From NCBI GenBank assembly GCA_965201085.1, contig CBDAVS010000015.1:372001-436000 (forward strand): DNA of 64,000 bases. The letters are read 5' to 3'. Origin of the DNA: JAPOUP01 sp965201085 (GTDB taxonomy: Bacteria > Pseudomonadota > Alphaproteobacteria > Rhodobacterales > Rhodobacteraceae). Below, in pieces: positions 27,187 through 36,561 of the stretch. The first letter of the stretch is position 1. Every line of letters starts with the position of its first letter. A model generated the notes under the pieces. It did no database searches. It had not been told where the DNA came from and was given only the letters and a program-made list of their open reading frames with translations. Both the position numbers and the translations under genes were made by a program.

Positions 27187-27665
27187 TAATCAATTCGTTT
27201 TCGAAGTTTTTCAGCATGACGGGCTGGCGCGTGGGCTGGATGGTGGTTCCGGAATCCCACGTGCGGGTCGTCGAGCGACTTGCCCAGAACATGTTCATCT
27301 GCGCACCGCATGTGAGCCAGGTCGCCGCGCTGGCGGCAATGGACTGTGACGAAGAGCTTGGGGCCAACCTTTCCGTGTACAGGGAAAACCGGCGGCTGAT
27401 GGTGGCCGGACTATCGGCCTCGGGCTTCAACCTGTTCGCACCCCCGGATGGTGCGTTTTATATTTACGCCGATGTCAGTGACCATACCGGCGACAGTCGG
27501 GAGTTCGCCGCAGAGATACTCGATCGTGCGGGCGTCGCCGTCACACCGGGGTTGGATTTCGATGAGAGGCGGGGACTTACCACGATTCGTTTCTCCTACG
27601 CACGTTCGACCGGAGACATCCGGGTAGGAATTGATCGGCTGAGGGATTTCATGGCCTGCCGCTGA

Positions 27666-28484
27666 GCTATTGTGAAAAGTATATGGTGTGAATGCCCTTG
27701 CAATGATATCGGTCGCCGCTCTTTTGCCCGCGGTTCCCGTTCGTTCCGAAGTCCGCTCCCCTTTCGTGGCCAGCTTGACCACGTCAATCCAAAAGCGGAA
27801 ATCACATGCTGGGGTGACATTCACACATATGACTTGTCTGATCGGGTTTCCACCGGCCGATGGATCCCGTTTTCCCAGGTCGGTCGGGCTTACCCGATAT
27901 CACCGATCAAGGCGATCCGATCTGGCGAGCGGCTTCCGGCCCTCGCCGGTCCCCGTCCCTCCGCCGTCAGCACCGTCACCAATACCTGGTTGGCGAGTGA
28001 TCCGCAGTCAGGAACTGAGGTAAGTGCTCGACGGGACTCGGCCCGTCGTTGTGCGGCGGGAGATGTATGGGGGATCAATTCCCGAATGCAATTTCCTGAA
28101 TCAACACAGTGAGCAAAATCGAATTTCGCTCTCGCTTCGTATATGATATGGTTTGCAGGTTCGAACCGGAAACAGGATCGCTGTTCATGATGACGGAACC
28201 CGCAAAGGACGCGTTCGGTCGGACGACTCAAAGCGGTGGCCGCAAGGTTGGCGGGGGTACGCAAATGACCGAAATCGTGCGGGTTCGGGCAGCCAGCCCG
28301 GGTCCGATAGCCAAAGCTCCGCGCTATCGTGGAGGGATTCCGAGGTATTCCGAAAGGTTGTCTGGAACTACACGCGAGCCCGAAATTTCTCGCGGACGGA
28401 AACCCGAACGCTCGAATTGAAAGCTGTGCATGCCATGACATCAGCGCATCCGAACGGCCACTAGAATACGAAGGAAATTCACTC
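27666..28484. other. 819 bp without a recognised gene
   Basis: Several frames over 100 codons exist on both strands (minus 27890-28486 and 27411-27824, plus 27672-28112), none with a recognisable domain and none supported by a good start. It includes the upstream region of the RHH gene. Possibly decayed DNA. Confidence 0.4.
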
Positions 28485-28778
28485 ATGTGTCAAGTATTCG
28501 CCAATCAGAATCCCGAGCGCTACGAGAGCCACACACGTCGGCTCCGCCTGAACGGTCAAAGCACAAGCATCAGGTTGGAAAGCGCGTTCTGGGATATTCT
28601 GGATGATATTGCCGCCGAAAATGGCATGAGTACCCCTGTCTTCATTTCGACTCTCCATTCAGAGGTTCTGGAATTGAGTGGCGAGCCATCGAATTTCACG
28701 TCGCTACTGCGATGCGCCTGCCTGAAATTCATGGAAATCTCCGATGCAGCATCGTCGGGGGCGATCGCGGCCGAATGA
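28485..28778 (+). CDS. Ribbon-helix-helix domain protein
   Basis: 97 residues from ATG 28485 with AAGGA 9 nt upstream. The protein MCQVFANQNPERYESHTRRL, LRLNGQSTSIRLESAFWDIL, IAAENGMSTPVFISTL is a good match to the ribbon-helix-helix family (PF13467 type) common in alphaproteobacteria, where a beta-strand (STSIRLE) precedes two helices. Such proteins are presumed DNA-binding regulators, with function mostly unassigned. The following gene is 110 bp away; no operon is evident. Confidence 0.75.
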   Translation: MCQVFANQNPERYESHTRRLRLNGQSTSIRLESAFWDILDDIAAENGMSTPVFISTLHSEVLELSGEPSNFTSLLRCACLKFMEISDAASSGAIAAE

Positions 28779-28888
28779 CCGGTCAGGATATTTCGTCGGA
28801 AAAATAATCGCGGATGTAGTAACAGGCTACTACCACGGCTTTCCGAGCCAATCGCTATGCTCCACTCAATGCAAGACGGGAGCGACCA

Positions 28889-29284
28889 TTGGCCAAGTCA
28901 ATCCATTCCATGATCCGCGTCCTGGACGGGGACCGCTCGATCCAATTCTACAGGAAGGCTTTCGGCCTGAAAGTCGCCGACCGGCTTGATTTCCCGGAAT
29001 TCACGCTCGTCTATCTGAGCAACGAAGAGAGCGGCTTCGAAGTTGAGTTGACGGTCAACAAGGGCCGGACCGAACCCTATGACCTTGGCGATGGTTACGG
29101 GCACCTCGCGGTTTCGGTCGACGATCTAGACGCCGAGCACAAACGTTTTGAGGCCGAGGGACTGAACCCACGCAGGCTCGTCGAATTTGCCCCGGCAGGT
29201 GAAAGGATCGCCAGGTTTTTCTTCGTGGCCGATCCGGATGGCTACCAGATCGAAGTGCTCGAACGGGGCGGGCGCTTCAAATGA
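28889..29284 (+). CDS. VOC-family / lactoylglutathione lyase-like protein
   Basis: 131 residues from a TTG (TTGGCCAAG) preceded by GGGAG. The glyoxalase fold with two beta-alpha-beta-beta-beta modules is visible: IHSMIRVLDGDRSIQFYRKA, GFEVELTVNKGR, then YGHLAVSVDDLDAEHKRF and FFVADPDGYQIEVLERG. Candidate metal ligands are H6, E in FEVEL, H in YGHLAV and E in QIEVLE, as in glyoxalase I, which detoxifies methylglyoxal. It overlaps the possible upstream ATG of the next gene and heads a five-gene plus-strand run up to 33328. Confidence 0.85.
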   Translation: MAKSIHSMIRVLDGDRSIQFYRKAFGLKVADRLDFPEFTLVYLSNEESGFEVELTVNKGRTEPYDLGDGYGHLAVSVDDLDAEHKRFEAEGLNPRRLVEFAPAGERIARFFFVADPDGYQIEVLERGGRFK

Positions 29285-29301
29285 ATCAAGGAGGACAAAA
29301 A

Positions 29302-29826
29302 ATGACCGGAGCGAACAATCCCAAATGCCTGAACCGGCGACAGCTGCTGACGCAGGCGACCGCGCTGGGCGCGTCCTTTGTTGTCGGCGTCGGTTTCATG
29401 GCGGCGAAGGACGCCGCATGGGCGATGGAACTTTCGTCCCTGCAGCCCGAAACCTTCGCGACGCTCGTCCAGATGGCACGGGACATATATCCGCATGACC
29501 AGGTCGGTGACGAATACTATGTCATGGCCGTCAAAGGTTACGATACGGCTGACATGGCACCCGAAATCGAAGCCGGTATCGAGGCATTGAACGCCGCGGC
29601 CCGCAGCAACGGCTTCGCCAGCTACCTTGACGCGGGTTGGGAGCGCGACCGCGTCGACATACTGCGTTCGATGGAAGAAGACGCGTTCTTCCAACGGATC
29701 CGCGGCGGACTTGTCACCGGGCTGTACAACCAGAAGGCGGTCTGGCCGATTTTCGGCTACGAGGGCGCATCTTTCGAGCAGGGCGGCTACATCGACCGCG
29801 GCTTCAACGACATTAACTGGCTTTGA
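29302..29826 (+). CDS. Gluconate 2-dehydrogenase subunit 3-like protein (Tat signal)
   Basis: 174 residues. ATG 29302 is chosen because AGGAGG lies just upstream; an earlier ATG (29281) overlaps the glyoxalase stop. The N-terminus CLNRRQLLTQATALGAS is a twin-arginine signal, then LQPETFATLVQMARDIYPHD and WPIFGYEGASFEQGGYIDRG, features of the small subunit of membrane-bound FAD-dependent gluconate/sorbitol-type dehydrogenases. The small subunit helps export and mature the flavoprotein encoded next (23 bp downstream). Confidence 0.85.
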   Translation: MTGANNPKCLNRRQLLTQATALGASFVVGVGFMAAKDAAWAMELSSLQPETFATLVQMARDIYPHDQVGDEYYVMAVKGYDTADMAPEIEAGIEALNAAARSNGFASYLDAGWERDRVDILRSMEEDAFFQRIRGGLVTGLYNQKAVWPIFGYEGASFEQGGYIDRGFNDINWL

Positions 29827-29848
29827 GTGAATTTGGGAGGAAGGACTT

Positions 29849-31420
29849 ATGGCTGCACCTTTTGATCTGACGGACAACGATGTCGTCGTCGTTATCGGCA
29901 CTGGCGCAGGTGGTGGCGTTCTGGCGAACGAACTCGCGCAAAGGGGCGTCGGCGTGGTCGCGCTTGAAGCGGGTGGGCGGTATCTGCCCCAGGATTATGT
30001 CAATGACGAATGGGAGAGCTTCGGGCAACTCGCGTGGCTCGATCCACGAACGACTTCGGGTGACTGGCGCGTCGCGAGGGATTTCAGCGGACTGCCTGCC
30101 TGGATCGTAAAGGCCGTGGGTGGCACGACCACGCACTGGGCCGGCGCATCCCTCCGCTTTCAGGAGCATGAGTGGAAGGCGAAGACCAGCTACGGTGCCG
30201 TCGAGGGAGCCAGCCTTCTCGATTGGCCGGTCGACGCCGCCGAAATGGATCCGTGGTATGATCTCGCCGAGAAAAAGCTGGGGGTCACCCGCACCAACGG
30301 CTGGCCGGGGCTGCCCGGAAACAACAACTACCTCATCTTTGAAAAGGGCGCCAAGGCGCTGGGTTACGAACAGGTCCATACCGGACGCATGGCGATCATG
30401 AGCCATGAAGACGGCGACCGGATCATGTGCCAGCAGACGGGCTTCTGTTTTCAGGGTTGCAAATGGGGCTCCAAGTGGTCGTCGGCCTACACCGATGTCC
30501 CGGAAGGGGAGGCAACGGGCAACCTTGAGGTCCGCGAGAACGCCCATGTGGCTCGTATCCTGCACAACGAGACGGGCAAGGTCACGGGAGTCGAGTATTT
30601 TGACAGTGACGGTAACATGCACATGCAGAAAGCCAAGGTTGTCTGCGTCGCGGGGAATTCATTCGAAAGTCCGCGCCTCCTGCTGAATTCGGCTTCGTCG
30701 ATGTTCCCGGATGGGCTTGCGAACGGTTCCGGCCATGTGGGTCGGAATTACATGCGTCATATGACCGGGTCGGTCTATGCCGTATTCGACAAACCCGTGA
30801 AGATGTGGCGCGGTACGACGATGGCTGGCATTATCCAGGATGAATCCCGGCACGATGCAAGCCGTGGTTTTGTCGGCGGATACGAGATGGAGACGCTGGC
30901 GCTGGGCCTGCCCTTCATGGCGGCGTTCCTTGATCCCGGAGCTTGGGGCCGAGAGTTCACCACCGCCTTGGACGCTTATGAGAACATGGCGGGTATGTGG
31001 CTTGTCGGCGAGGACATGCCGCAGGAGAGCAACCGTGTGACTCTCAATCCGGATGTCAAGGACCAGTGGGGTCTGCCCGTCGTCAACGTGCATTTTGACG
31101 ATCACCCCAACGAAATCGCGATGCGCAACCACGCCTATAAACAGGGGCAGGCGGTTTACGAAGCGGTGGGTGCGACCCGCACCTTCCCCACGCCCCCCTA
31201 TCCGTCCACGCATAATCTCGGAACGAACCGGATGTCGGATGACGCAGGCGACGGGGTGGTGAACAGATGGGGACAGTCCCACGATATCGCGAACCTGTTC
31301 GTATCGGACGGGTCCGTCTTCACGACCGGGGCGGCGGAGAACCCGACGCTTACGATCGTCGCATTGGCGATACGGCAGGCGGATCATATCGCCCGGGAAA
31401 TCTCGAAGGGCAGTTTTTGA
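29849..31420 (+). CDS. GMC-family FAD oxidoreductase (gluconate/alcohol dehydrogenase-like)
   Basis: 523 residues. FAD-binding N-terminus VVVIGTGAGGGVLANELAQ with ALEAGGRY, and GGTTTHWAGASLRFQ. Cysteines lie in GFCFQGCKWGSKW. The C-terminal GMC domain has HNLGTNRMSDD and FVSDGSVFTTGAAENPTL, with the active-site His. This is the catalytic large subunit of an oxidase feeding electrons into the respiratory chain via a cytochrome c, here likely the diheme protein at 32741. It lacks its own Tat signal and would be exported with the subunit 3-like partner. Substrate (sugar acid, polyol or alcohol) is not fixed by sequence. Confidence 0.9.
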   Translation: MAAPFDLTDNDVVVVIGTGAGGGVLANELAQRGVGVVALEAGGRYLPQDYVNDEWESFGQLAWLDPRTTSGDWRVARDFSGLPAWIVKAVGGTTTHWAGASLRFQEHEWKAKTSYGAVEGASLLDWPVDAAEMDPWYDLAEKKLGVTRTNGWPGLPGNNNYLIFEKGAKALGYEQVHTGRMAIMSHEDGDRIMCQQTGFCFQGCKWGSKWSSAYTDVPEGEATGNLEVRENAHVARILHNETGKVTGVEYFDSDGNMHMQKAKVVCVAGNSFESPRLLLNSASSMFPDGLANGSGHVGRNYMRHMTGSVYAVFDKPVKMWRGTTMAGIIQDESRHDASRGFVGGYEMETLALGLPFMAAFLDPGAWGREFTTALDAYENMAGMWLVGEDMPQESNRVTLNPDVKDQWGLPVVNVHFDDHPNEIAMRNHAYKQGQAVYEAVGATRTFPTPPYPSTHNLGTNRMSDDAGDGVVNRWGQSHDIANLFVSDGSVFTTGAAENPTLTIVALAIRQADHIAREISKGSF

Positions 31421-31487
31421 TCCAAGCGCCAAACCAAGGACCGCGTGTTCCGAGCGAACCTCGGTCCTTCCTATGGAGGTAATACCC

Positions 31488-32744
31488 ATGAAATCATGTC
31501 TTTTAACCGCCGCCGCCGCCACCGTGCTGGGCGGGGTCGCCTGTGCCCAGAGCGCCGATGTTCCCGACAATCTGGAAAGATTATCCAACTTCAAAACGAC
31601 CGGCGTCACCGAGTTCACCTTTATCGAGCAGACCGGTGATTACGCCGATGGGATCAAAAGGATCCTCGCGGAGAACATCACCGTGCCCGAAGGCTTCAAG
31701 ATCGAACTGTACGCCGTCGTGCCCGACGCGCGGTCGATGGCTGTGGGACCGCAGGGCGTCGTCACCTTCGTCGGTACCCGCAAGGACAAGGTTTGGTCGG
31801 TCACCGACCGTAACAAGGACCGCGTGGCCGATGAGGTGAAGGACTTTGCGCCATCGCTCACGTTCACCATCCCGAACGGGCCGTGCTTTTCAAAAGACGG
31901 TTTCCTTTATATCGCGGAACAGAACCGGGTTCTCCTATTCCCGGCCGCCGAGTTCTTCTACGAAAGTCCGGATGTGGCGGCGTTCAACCTGATCGCCCAG
32001 GGAGACCTGATTCCGGTGGACGAAGAGAGCTACAACCACTCGGCCCGCGTCTGTCGGATTGGACCGGATGACAAACTCTATATTTCGCTTGGCCAGCCAT
32101 TCAATGTCCATCCGCCCGAAAAGGTTGACCTTTATGACAAGGTCGGCATCGGTGGCATGATCCGCATCAACCGTAACGGATCGGGCCGTGAGGTGTACAC
32201 CTATGGCATCCGCAACTCGGTCGGACATGACTTTCATCCCGAAACGGGCGAGCTTTGGTTCACCGACAACCAGGTCGATGGGATGGGTGACGACATTCCT
32301 CCCGGCGAACTGAATCACCAGACGGCGGCGGGCCAGAATTTCGGATTCCCGTGGTATGGCGGGGGTGATGTCCGGACCAATGAATACGCGGATGAGACTC
32401 CCCCGGACGGTCTGATCTTCCCGGTGGTGGAAACCGTCGCGCACGCGGCCGATCTCGGCATGACGTTCTATTCCGGCGATATGTTCCCGGCGAAGTACAG
32501 GAACGCCATCTTCTCGGCCCAGCATGGTTCGTGGAACCGGACCGAGCCCGTCGGCGCACGTGTGATGGTCACCTTCATCGACGCGGAAGGCAATGCCACG
32601 ATGGAGCCATTCGCAGAGGGCTGGCTTGACAGCAACGGTGAATATCTCGGTCGCCCGATGGATGTCGCGCAGCTGCGTGACGGGTCCATCCTTGTCTCCG
32701 ACGATCTGGCCGGTGCGCTCTACCGCATCAGCTACGGGGAATGA
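31488..32744 (+). CDS. Periplasmic PQQ-type sugar (sorbosone) dehydrogenase-like protein
   Basis: 418 residues from ATG 31488 with GGAGGT upstream. A signal peptide (MKSCLLTAAAATVLGGVAC) is followed by a beta-propeller: FKIELYAVVPDARSMAVGP, FTIPNGPCFSKDGFLYIAE, GIRNSVGHDFHPETGELWF, NQVDGMGDDIPPGELN, FSAQHGSWNRTEPVG. This is the glucose/sorbosone dehydrogenase (GSDH) family pattern with conserved His and Arg-Asn residues around PQQ. Members oxidise aldoses or sorbosone in the periplasm. It overlaps the cytochrome c gene (ATGA), indicating a shared electron path. Confidence 0.88.
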   Translation: MKSCLLTAAAATVLGGVACAQSADVPDNLERLSNFKTTGVTEFTFIEQTGDYADGIKRILAENITVPEGFKIELYAVVPDARSMAVGPQGVVTFVGTRKDKVWSVTDRNKDRVADEVKDFAPSLTFTIPNGPCFSKDGFLYIAEQNRVLLFPAAEFFYESPDVAAFNLIAQGDLIPVDEESYNHSARVCRIGPDDKLYISLGQPFNVHPPEKVDLYDKVGIGGMIRINRNGSGREVYTYGIRNSVGHDFHPETGELWFTDNQVDGMGDDIPPGELNHQTAAGQNFGFPWYGGGDVRTNEYADETPPDGLIFPVVETVAHAADLGMTFYSGDMFPAKYRNAIFSAQHGSWNRTEPVGARVMVTFIDAEGNATMEPFAEGWLDSNGEYLGRPMDVAQLRDGSILVSDDLAGALYRISYGE

Positions 32745-33328
32745 AGGAGTCCCTGAAACTGGCGCTCGGCGGGGTTTTTCTCGCCGGGTCCGTTTTTGCG
32801 GGGGATCTGCCGGATGCAGATCGTCTGGCCGGTCAGAAGGTCGCCGGGATGTGCCGCACCTGTCATGGGTTGGACGGTTACGCGAGGATTCCGATCGCTC
32901 CCCATATCGGTGGTGAACCATTCGAATATCTGGCCGCACAGCTTGAGGCCTTTCGTTCTGGGATCAGGGAACACGAGATGATGTCGCTTGTCGCGCGCGG
33001 CCTGACGGATCGGCAGATCTCTGATGTTTCCGCCTGGTATGCGGGTCACCTGGCATCGGCCTCCCACCAATCCAACGCGGACGACGCCCCCGAACTCTGT
33101 GTCGCCTGTCACGGTACGGATGGGATTTCTCTTGTGGATGACGCGCCCAACCTTGCGGGTGAGACGAACGTCTATATCGAGATCCAACTCAAGGCTTTCC
33201 GCAGCGGAAGCCGGGTCCATGAGGTGATGACGGAAATCGCCGCTGGACTGACGGATGGAGAGATTCGCGAATTCGCGGATTGGTACGCGACTGCGAAATA
33301 CGTAATAGATCAGGTCGACGCGCATTGA
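32741..33328 (+). CDS. Diheme cytochrome c (c4-like)
   Basis: 195 residues with a short signal peptide (MKESLKLALGGVFLAGSVFA) and two heme-binding motifs, CRTCHGLDGYARIPIAPH and CVACHGTDGISLVDD, each followed by IGGEPFEYLAAQLEAFRSG and LAGETNVYIEIQLKAFRSG, so the protein is an internal duplication as in cytochrome c4. It should accept electrons from the dehydrogenases encoded upstream and pass them to a terminal oxidase. Start overlaps the preceding stop by four bases. Confidence 0.92.
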   Translation: MKESLKLALGGVFLAGSVFAGDLPDADRLAGQKVAGMCRTCHGLDGYARIPIAPHIGGEPFEYLAAQLEAFRSGIREHEMMSLVARGLTDRQISDVSAWYAGHLASASHQSNADDAPELCVACHGTDGISLVDDAPNLAGETNVYIEIQLKAFRSGSRVHEVMTEIAAGLTDGEIREFADWYATAKYVIDQVDAH

Positions 33329-33709
33329 CCGAGGAACCGCGCTCGGGTCGCGGTCACGACCTGACGCGGAAGACCTGGCGAATGCCGACCGCCATCTATC
33401 CGTGGTAAGCCTTCATGTCCAGACCTTTGACTCACGGATCACGAAGTTGAAATGGATGGGCTGGATTTATCTGCGCATCGTCCTTCGAGACCGGCACTCA
33501 TGAAATTTCGGATGGGGGTGTCCGATTCGATTCACCCCCCGCAAAAGCGGAAAGGGAATTCCGGCGCACGTGAAATGGGTTGAAGAAGCGGTGGGCTTCA
33601 CCTGAATTTGACCGCGCGATGGGCACCCGGAGGCCGGTTCAGACGTGATGGTGGTTTTGACGGGAGCGCGCGGCATAAATATAGAAGAGGCGCACAACCG
33701 GGTTAGGTA
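33329..33709. other. 381 bp upstream of mrcA without clear gene
   Basis: Short open frames only. In many alphaproteobacteria an N-acetylmuramoyl-L-alanine amidase gene precedes mrcA; no trace could be recognised here. The mrcA promoter should lie in this stretch. Confidence 0.35.
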
Positions 33710-36232
33710 ATGCTTCGAGTCGGTCTTTCCTTCATCGGCGCGATCTTTGCGCTGTTTATGAACGGTGCCATTTTCATGGCCTTTCTATGTGGAGCGGTGC
33801 TCTGGATATATGGCCGTGATCTGCCCAGCACGCGGCAGTTGGAACGTTACGCACCCCCGACCATCAGCAGGATCTATTCGGGTGAGGGACGGCTTGTGGA
33901 CGAATTCGCGCGGGAACGTCGCCTTTTCACCCCACCCGACGAATTCCCCGATCTGGTGAAGCAGGCGTTCATAAGCGCGGAAGACCGGAATTTCTATTCG
34001 CATAAAGGGTATGATCTCCGGGGAATGGTCGCGGCGGCGGTCGAGGCGATGCGCGGTGGCCGTCTGCGCGGCGCGTCCACCATCACGCAGCAGGTGATGA
34101 AGATCTTTCTGCTGTCCTCCGACCGAACGATCGAACGAAAGATCAAGGAAATCATCCTGGCGGCGCGGGTCGAGAAGGCGTTGAGCAAGGATGACATCCT
34201 CGCTCTCTACCTCAACCAGATCGATCTCGGGGCGCGTAGTTTCGGTGCGACGGCTGCGTCACAGACCTATTTCAACAAAACGCTTTCGGAGCTCAATGCG
34301 CAGGAAGCGGCGTTTCTGGCGATCCATCCGAAAGCGCCGTACAGCTATCACCCCGTAAAGAACCGTGACGCGGCCATCGAGCGGCGAAACTTCGTTCTCA
34401 AGGAAATGCGGGAGAACGGATATCTGACTGAAGCCCGGTGGGGTGACGCCACCGCCGCACCGCTTCTGACCGTTCAGAACGGTGATTATGAGAGCTTTCG
34501 CGCCAGCCTGCCGCCGCGTGGCTATTTCACCGACGAGATCCGTAGGCAGCTCAGCCGGAATTTCGGGGAAGAGGAATTTTTCAACGGCGGTCTGTCGATC
34601 CGCTCGACGATGGAACCCGACCTGCAGAGGGAGGCGACCTCCGCTTTGCGTCTCTCGCTTGAGAACTATGACCGTGAGGCCGGCATCTGGCGCGGAACGG
34701 GGATCAGGCTCGGTACGTTGGATCTGAACGACGAAGCGATATGGCGGGAAGCGCTGCGTCAAACCGAAATACCCCGTGATATAGAAGGCTGGCATCCGGC
34801 GGTCGTGCTTGGCCTGAACGATGGAGCGGCCCGTGTCGGAATCGAAGGCATTGCCGAGGATGACGACGGGCACTGGATCCTTCCCGATGACGTACAATGG
34901 GCGCGCCGCCGGCTCGCGGATGGAACGCTTTCGACCAAGGCCAGGGTTGCGGGTGACCTTCTGGAGCCCGGTGATGTCGTTCATGTGCGCTCGAATCCCG
35001 GGGATGGCGAGGAGGCCCCTGTCTGGTCGCTGCGACAGATCCCCGAAGTGCAGGGCGCATTCATGGCGATGGATGTCGACACGGGCCGGGTATTGGCGAT
35101 GCAAGGTGGGTTCTCCTATCAGAAGTCAGTCTTCAATCGGGCGACCCAGGCGACGAGGCAGCCCGGATCATCTTTCAAGCCATTTGTCTATGCGGCGGCA
35201 TTGGATAGTGGATTCTCTCCGGCGACCATCGTGATCGATGCACCGATCAGCATTGACGCCGGTACGGAAGTCTGGCGACCGACCAACGCGGCTGACAGGT
35301 TCTACGGGCCGACCCCATTGCGAACCGGCATCGAGAAGTCGCGGAATCTGATGACGGTGCGGCTTGCGCGCGAGGTCGGAATGGAGACGGTCGCGACCTA
35401 TGCCGAGCGATTCGGGGTTTACGAGCAGCTACAGCCCTATCTGGCGAACGCGCTCGGAAGCCAGGAAACGACTCTGTTCAGGATTGTGGCCGCCTATGCG
35501 ATGTTTGCCAATGGAGGCGAACGCGTCGAGCCTACATTGGTCGATCGGGTCCAGAATCGATGGGGTGAAACCGTGTACAGACACGACCGGCGCGTGTGTG
35601 AGGACTGTCGGCTTCGGACGCTTGATGCCGGGATGTCGCCGAGGATCTCTTCCAATCGGGAACGTGTGATGGATGCCATCACGGCCTATCAGCTCACGTC
35701 AATGATGGAGGGGGTGGTCGAGCGGGGCACCGCCTTGGGACGAATTGATCTCGAAGTCCCGGTGGCGGGAAAGACCGGCACCACCAATGAGGCCAGGGAT
35801 GTCTGGTTCGTCGGCTTCACAAGTAACATCGTGGGGGGGTGCTATATCGGTTACGACCAGCCCCGCCCGATGGGGCGACGCGCGAGCGGTGGCAGCATGT
35901 GCGCCCCGGTGTTCAACCGTTTCATGCATCTGGCGACGGAGAGATTCGGAGGTGGTGCGTTCGAGGTGCCGCCAGGGGGAGCGTTTATAAACATCGACCG
36001 ATATTCCGGTGCGCGTCTTCCCGAGGATGCGGGGGGGGCGAATGTGGTGGCGGAGTATTTTCGCGATGGCGAGGAGGCGCTTTTCGGCGTCACATTCGAC
36101 GGCGGGTTCGCGATGGGATCGAATCTACCGATTTTCGCACCGGGCGAGGAGGAGGGGGTGCCGGTCGCCGACTCGACGAAGGATGAAGGGAAGGCTAGTT
36201 TCGATGACCTGACCTCAGGAGGACTCTACTGA
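33710..36232 (+). CDS. mrcA: Penicillin-binding protein 1A
   Basis: Bifunctional murein polymerase: glycosyltransferase then transpeptidase. 840 residues: N-terminal membrane anchor (about 1-33), GT51 domain with EDRNFYSHKGYD (catalytic Glu), GASTITQQVMKI, KIKEIILAARVEKALSKDDI; then an OB-like insertion, and the transpeptidase with SxxK motif SSFK (active Ser), SRN and KTGTT. C-terminal acidic extension. All motifs intact. In related genomes prfB follows directly; here an IS5-like and an ISNCY element lie between (36562-39359). Confidence 0.97.
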   Translation: MLRVGLSFIGAIFALFMNGAIFMAFLCGAVLWIYGRDLPSTRQLERYAPPTISRIYSGEGRLVDEFARERRLFTPPDEFPDLVKQAFISAEDRNFYSHKGYDLRGMVAAAVEAMRGGRLRGASTITQQVMKIFLLSSDRTIERKIKEIILAARVEKALSKDDILALYLNQIDLGARSFGATAASQTYFNKTLSELNAQEAAFLAIHPKAPYSYHPVKNRDAAIERRNFVLKEMRENGYLTEARWGDATAAPLLTVQNGDYESFRASLPPRGYFTDEIRRQLSRNFGEEEFFNGGLSIRSTMEPDLQREATSALRLSLENYDREAGIWRGTGIRLGTLDLNDEAIWREALRQTEIPRDIEGWHPAVVLGLNDGAARVGIEGIAEDDDGHWILPDDVQWARRRLADGTLSTKARVAGDLLEPGDVVHVRSNPGDGEEAPVWSLRQIPEVQGAFMAMDVDTGRVLAMQGGFSYQKSVFNRATQATRQPGSSFKPFVYAAALDSGFSPATIVIDAPISIDAGTEVWRPTNAADRFYGPTPLRTGIEKSRNLMTVRLAREVGMETVATYAERFGVYEQLQPYLANALGSQETTLFRIVAAYAMFANGGERVEPTLVDRVQNRWGETVYRHDRRVCEDCRLRTLDAGMSPRISSNRERVMDAITAYQLTSMMEGVVERGTALGRIDLEVPVAGKTGTTNEARDVWFVGFTSNIVGGCYIGYDQPRPMGRRASGGSMCAPVFNRFMHLATERFGGGAFEVPPGGAFINIDRYSGARLPEDAGGANVVAEYFRDGEEALFGVTFDGGFAMGSNLPIFAPGEEEGVPVADSTKDEGKASFDDLTSGGLY

Positions 36233-36561
36233 CGGTCGCCGGTGCCGTTTCGGGGTTTCGGATTAGCGAAGCGTTTTCCAAGACCATGTTTCCGGTCAAT
36301 TTTGGGTGCGCCCGGGGCGTGATCTGTTCTTCAGTCCGTTCGGTCCCCGCAACGTTGTGGTAGCGGTTGACCCGATCGCCCATCGACTGCCGACCGGCGT
36401 TGAGCTATCGGACGATTCCGATGTGCTCGGTGCGCAGGTGCGATGACGACGACGATCAGTGTCGGATGACCGTCCTTTATAGCGGTCTCCAGATAGGATT
36501 CCCGGGCTTGGGGTGCGTTGTGCTGATTCACGGGATCCCAAGGAAAGGATCCACTCGCCTG
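36233..36561. other. 329 bp after mrcA, no gene seen
   Basis: Short frames only. Likely the downstream flank of mrcA before the IS5-family insertion; a terminator is not obvious. Confidence 0.35.

Larger units (their letters stand above)
25145..27665 (+). pseudogene. Class I/II PLP aminotransferase interrupted by IS30
   Basis: The 5' part (25145-25805) has MEVGQPGTPAPAGAREAAV, PGYPSYRQIL, SPSNPTGTMLDRG and VISDEIYHGIEY; the 3' part (27187-27665) has NSFSKFFSMTGWRVGWMVV with the PLP lysine and a normal C-terminus. Removing 25806-27186 (IS plus one copy of the TAA duplication) gives 1,140 nt, exactly 380 codons, with no other lesion. So the IS30 insertion is the only damage and looks recent. 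The enzyme would be a MalY/AspC-like aspartate-family or alanine aminotransferase; the substrate cannot be told. A stop occurs within the IS, leaving at best a 250-odd-residue truncated product. Confidence 0.93.
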
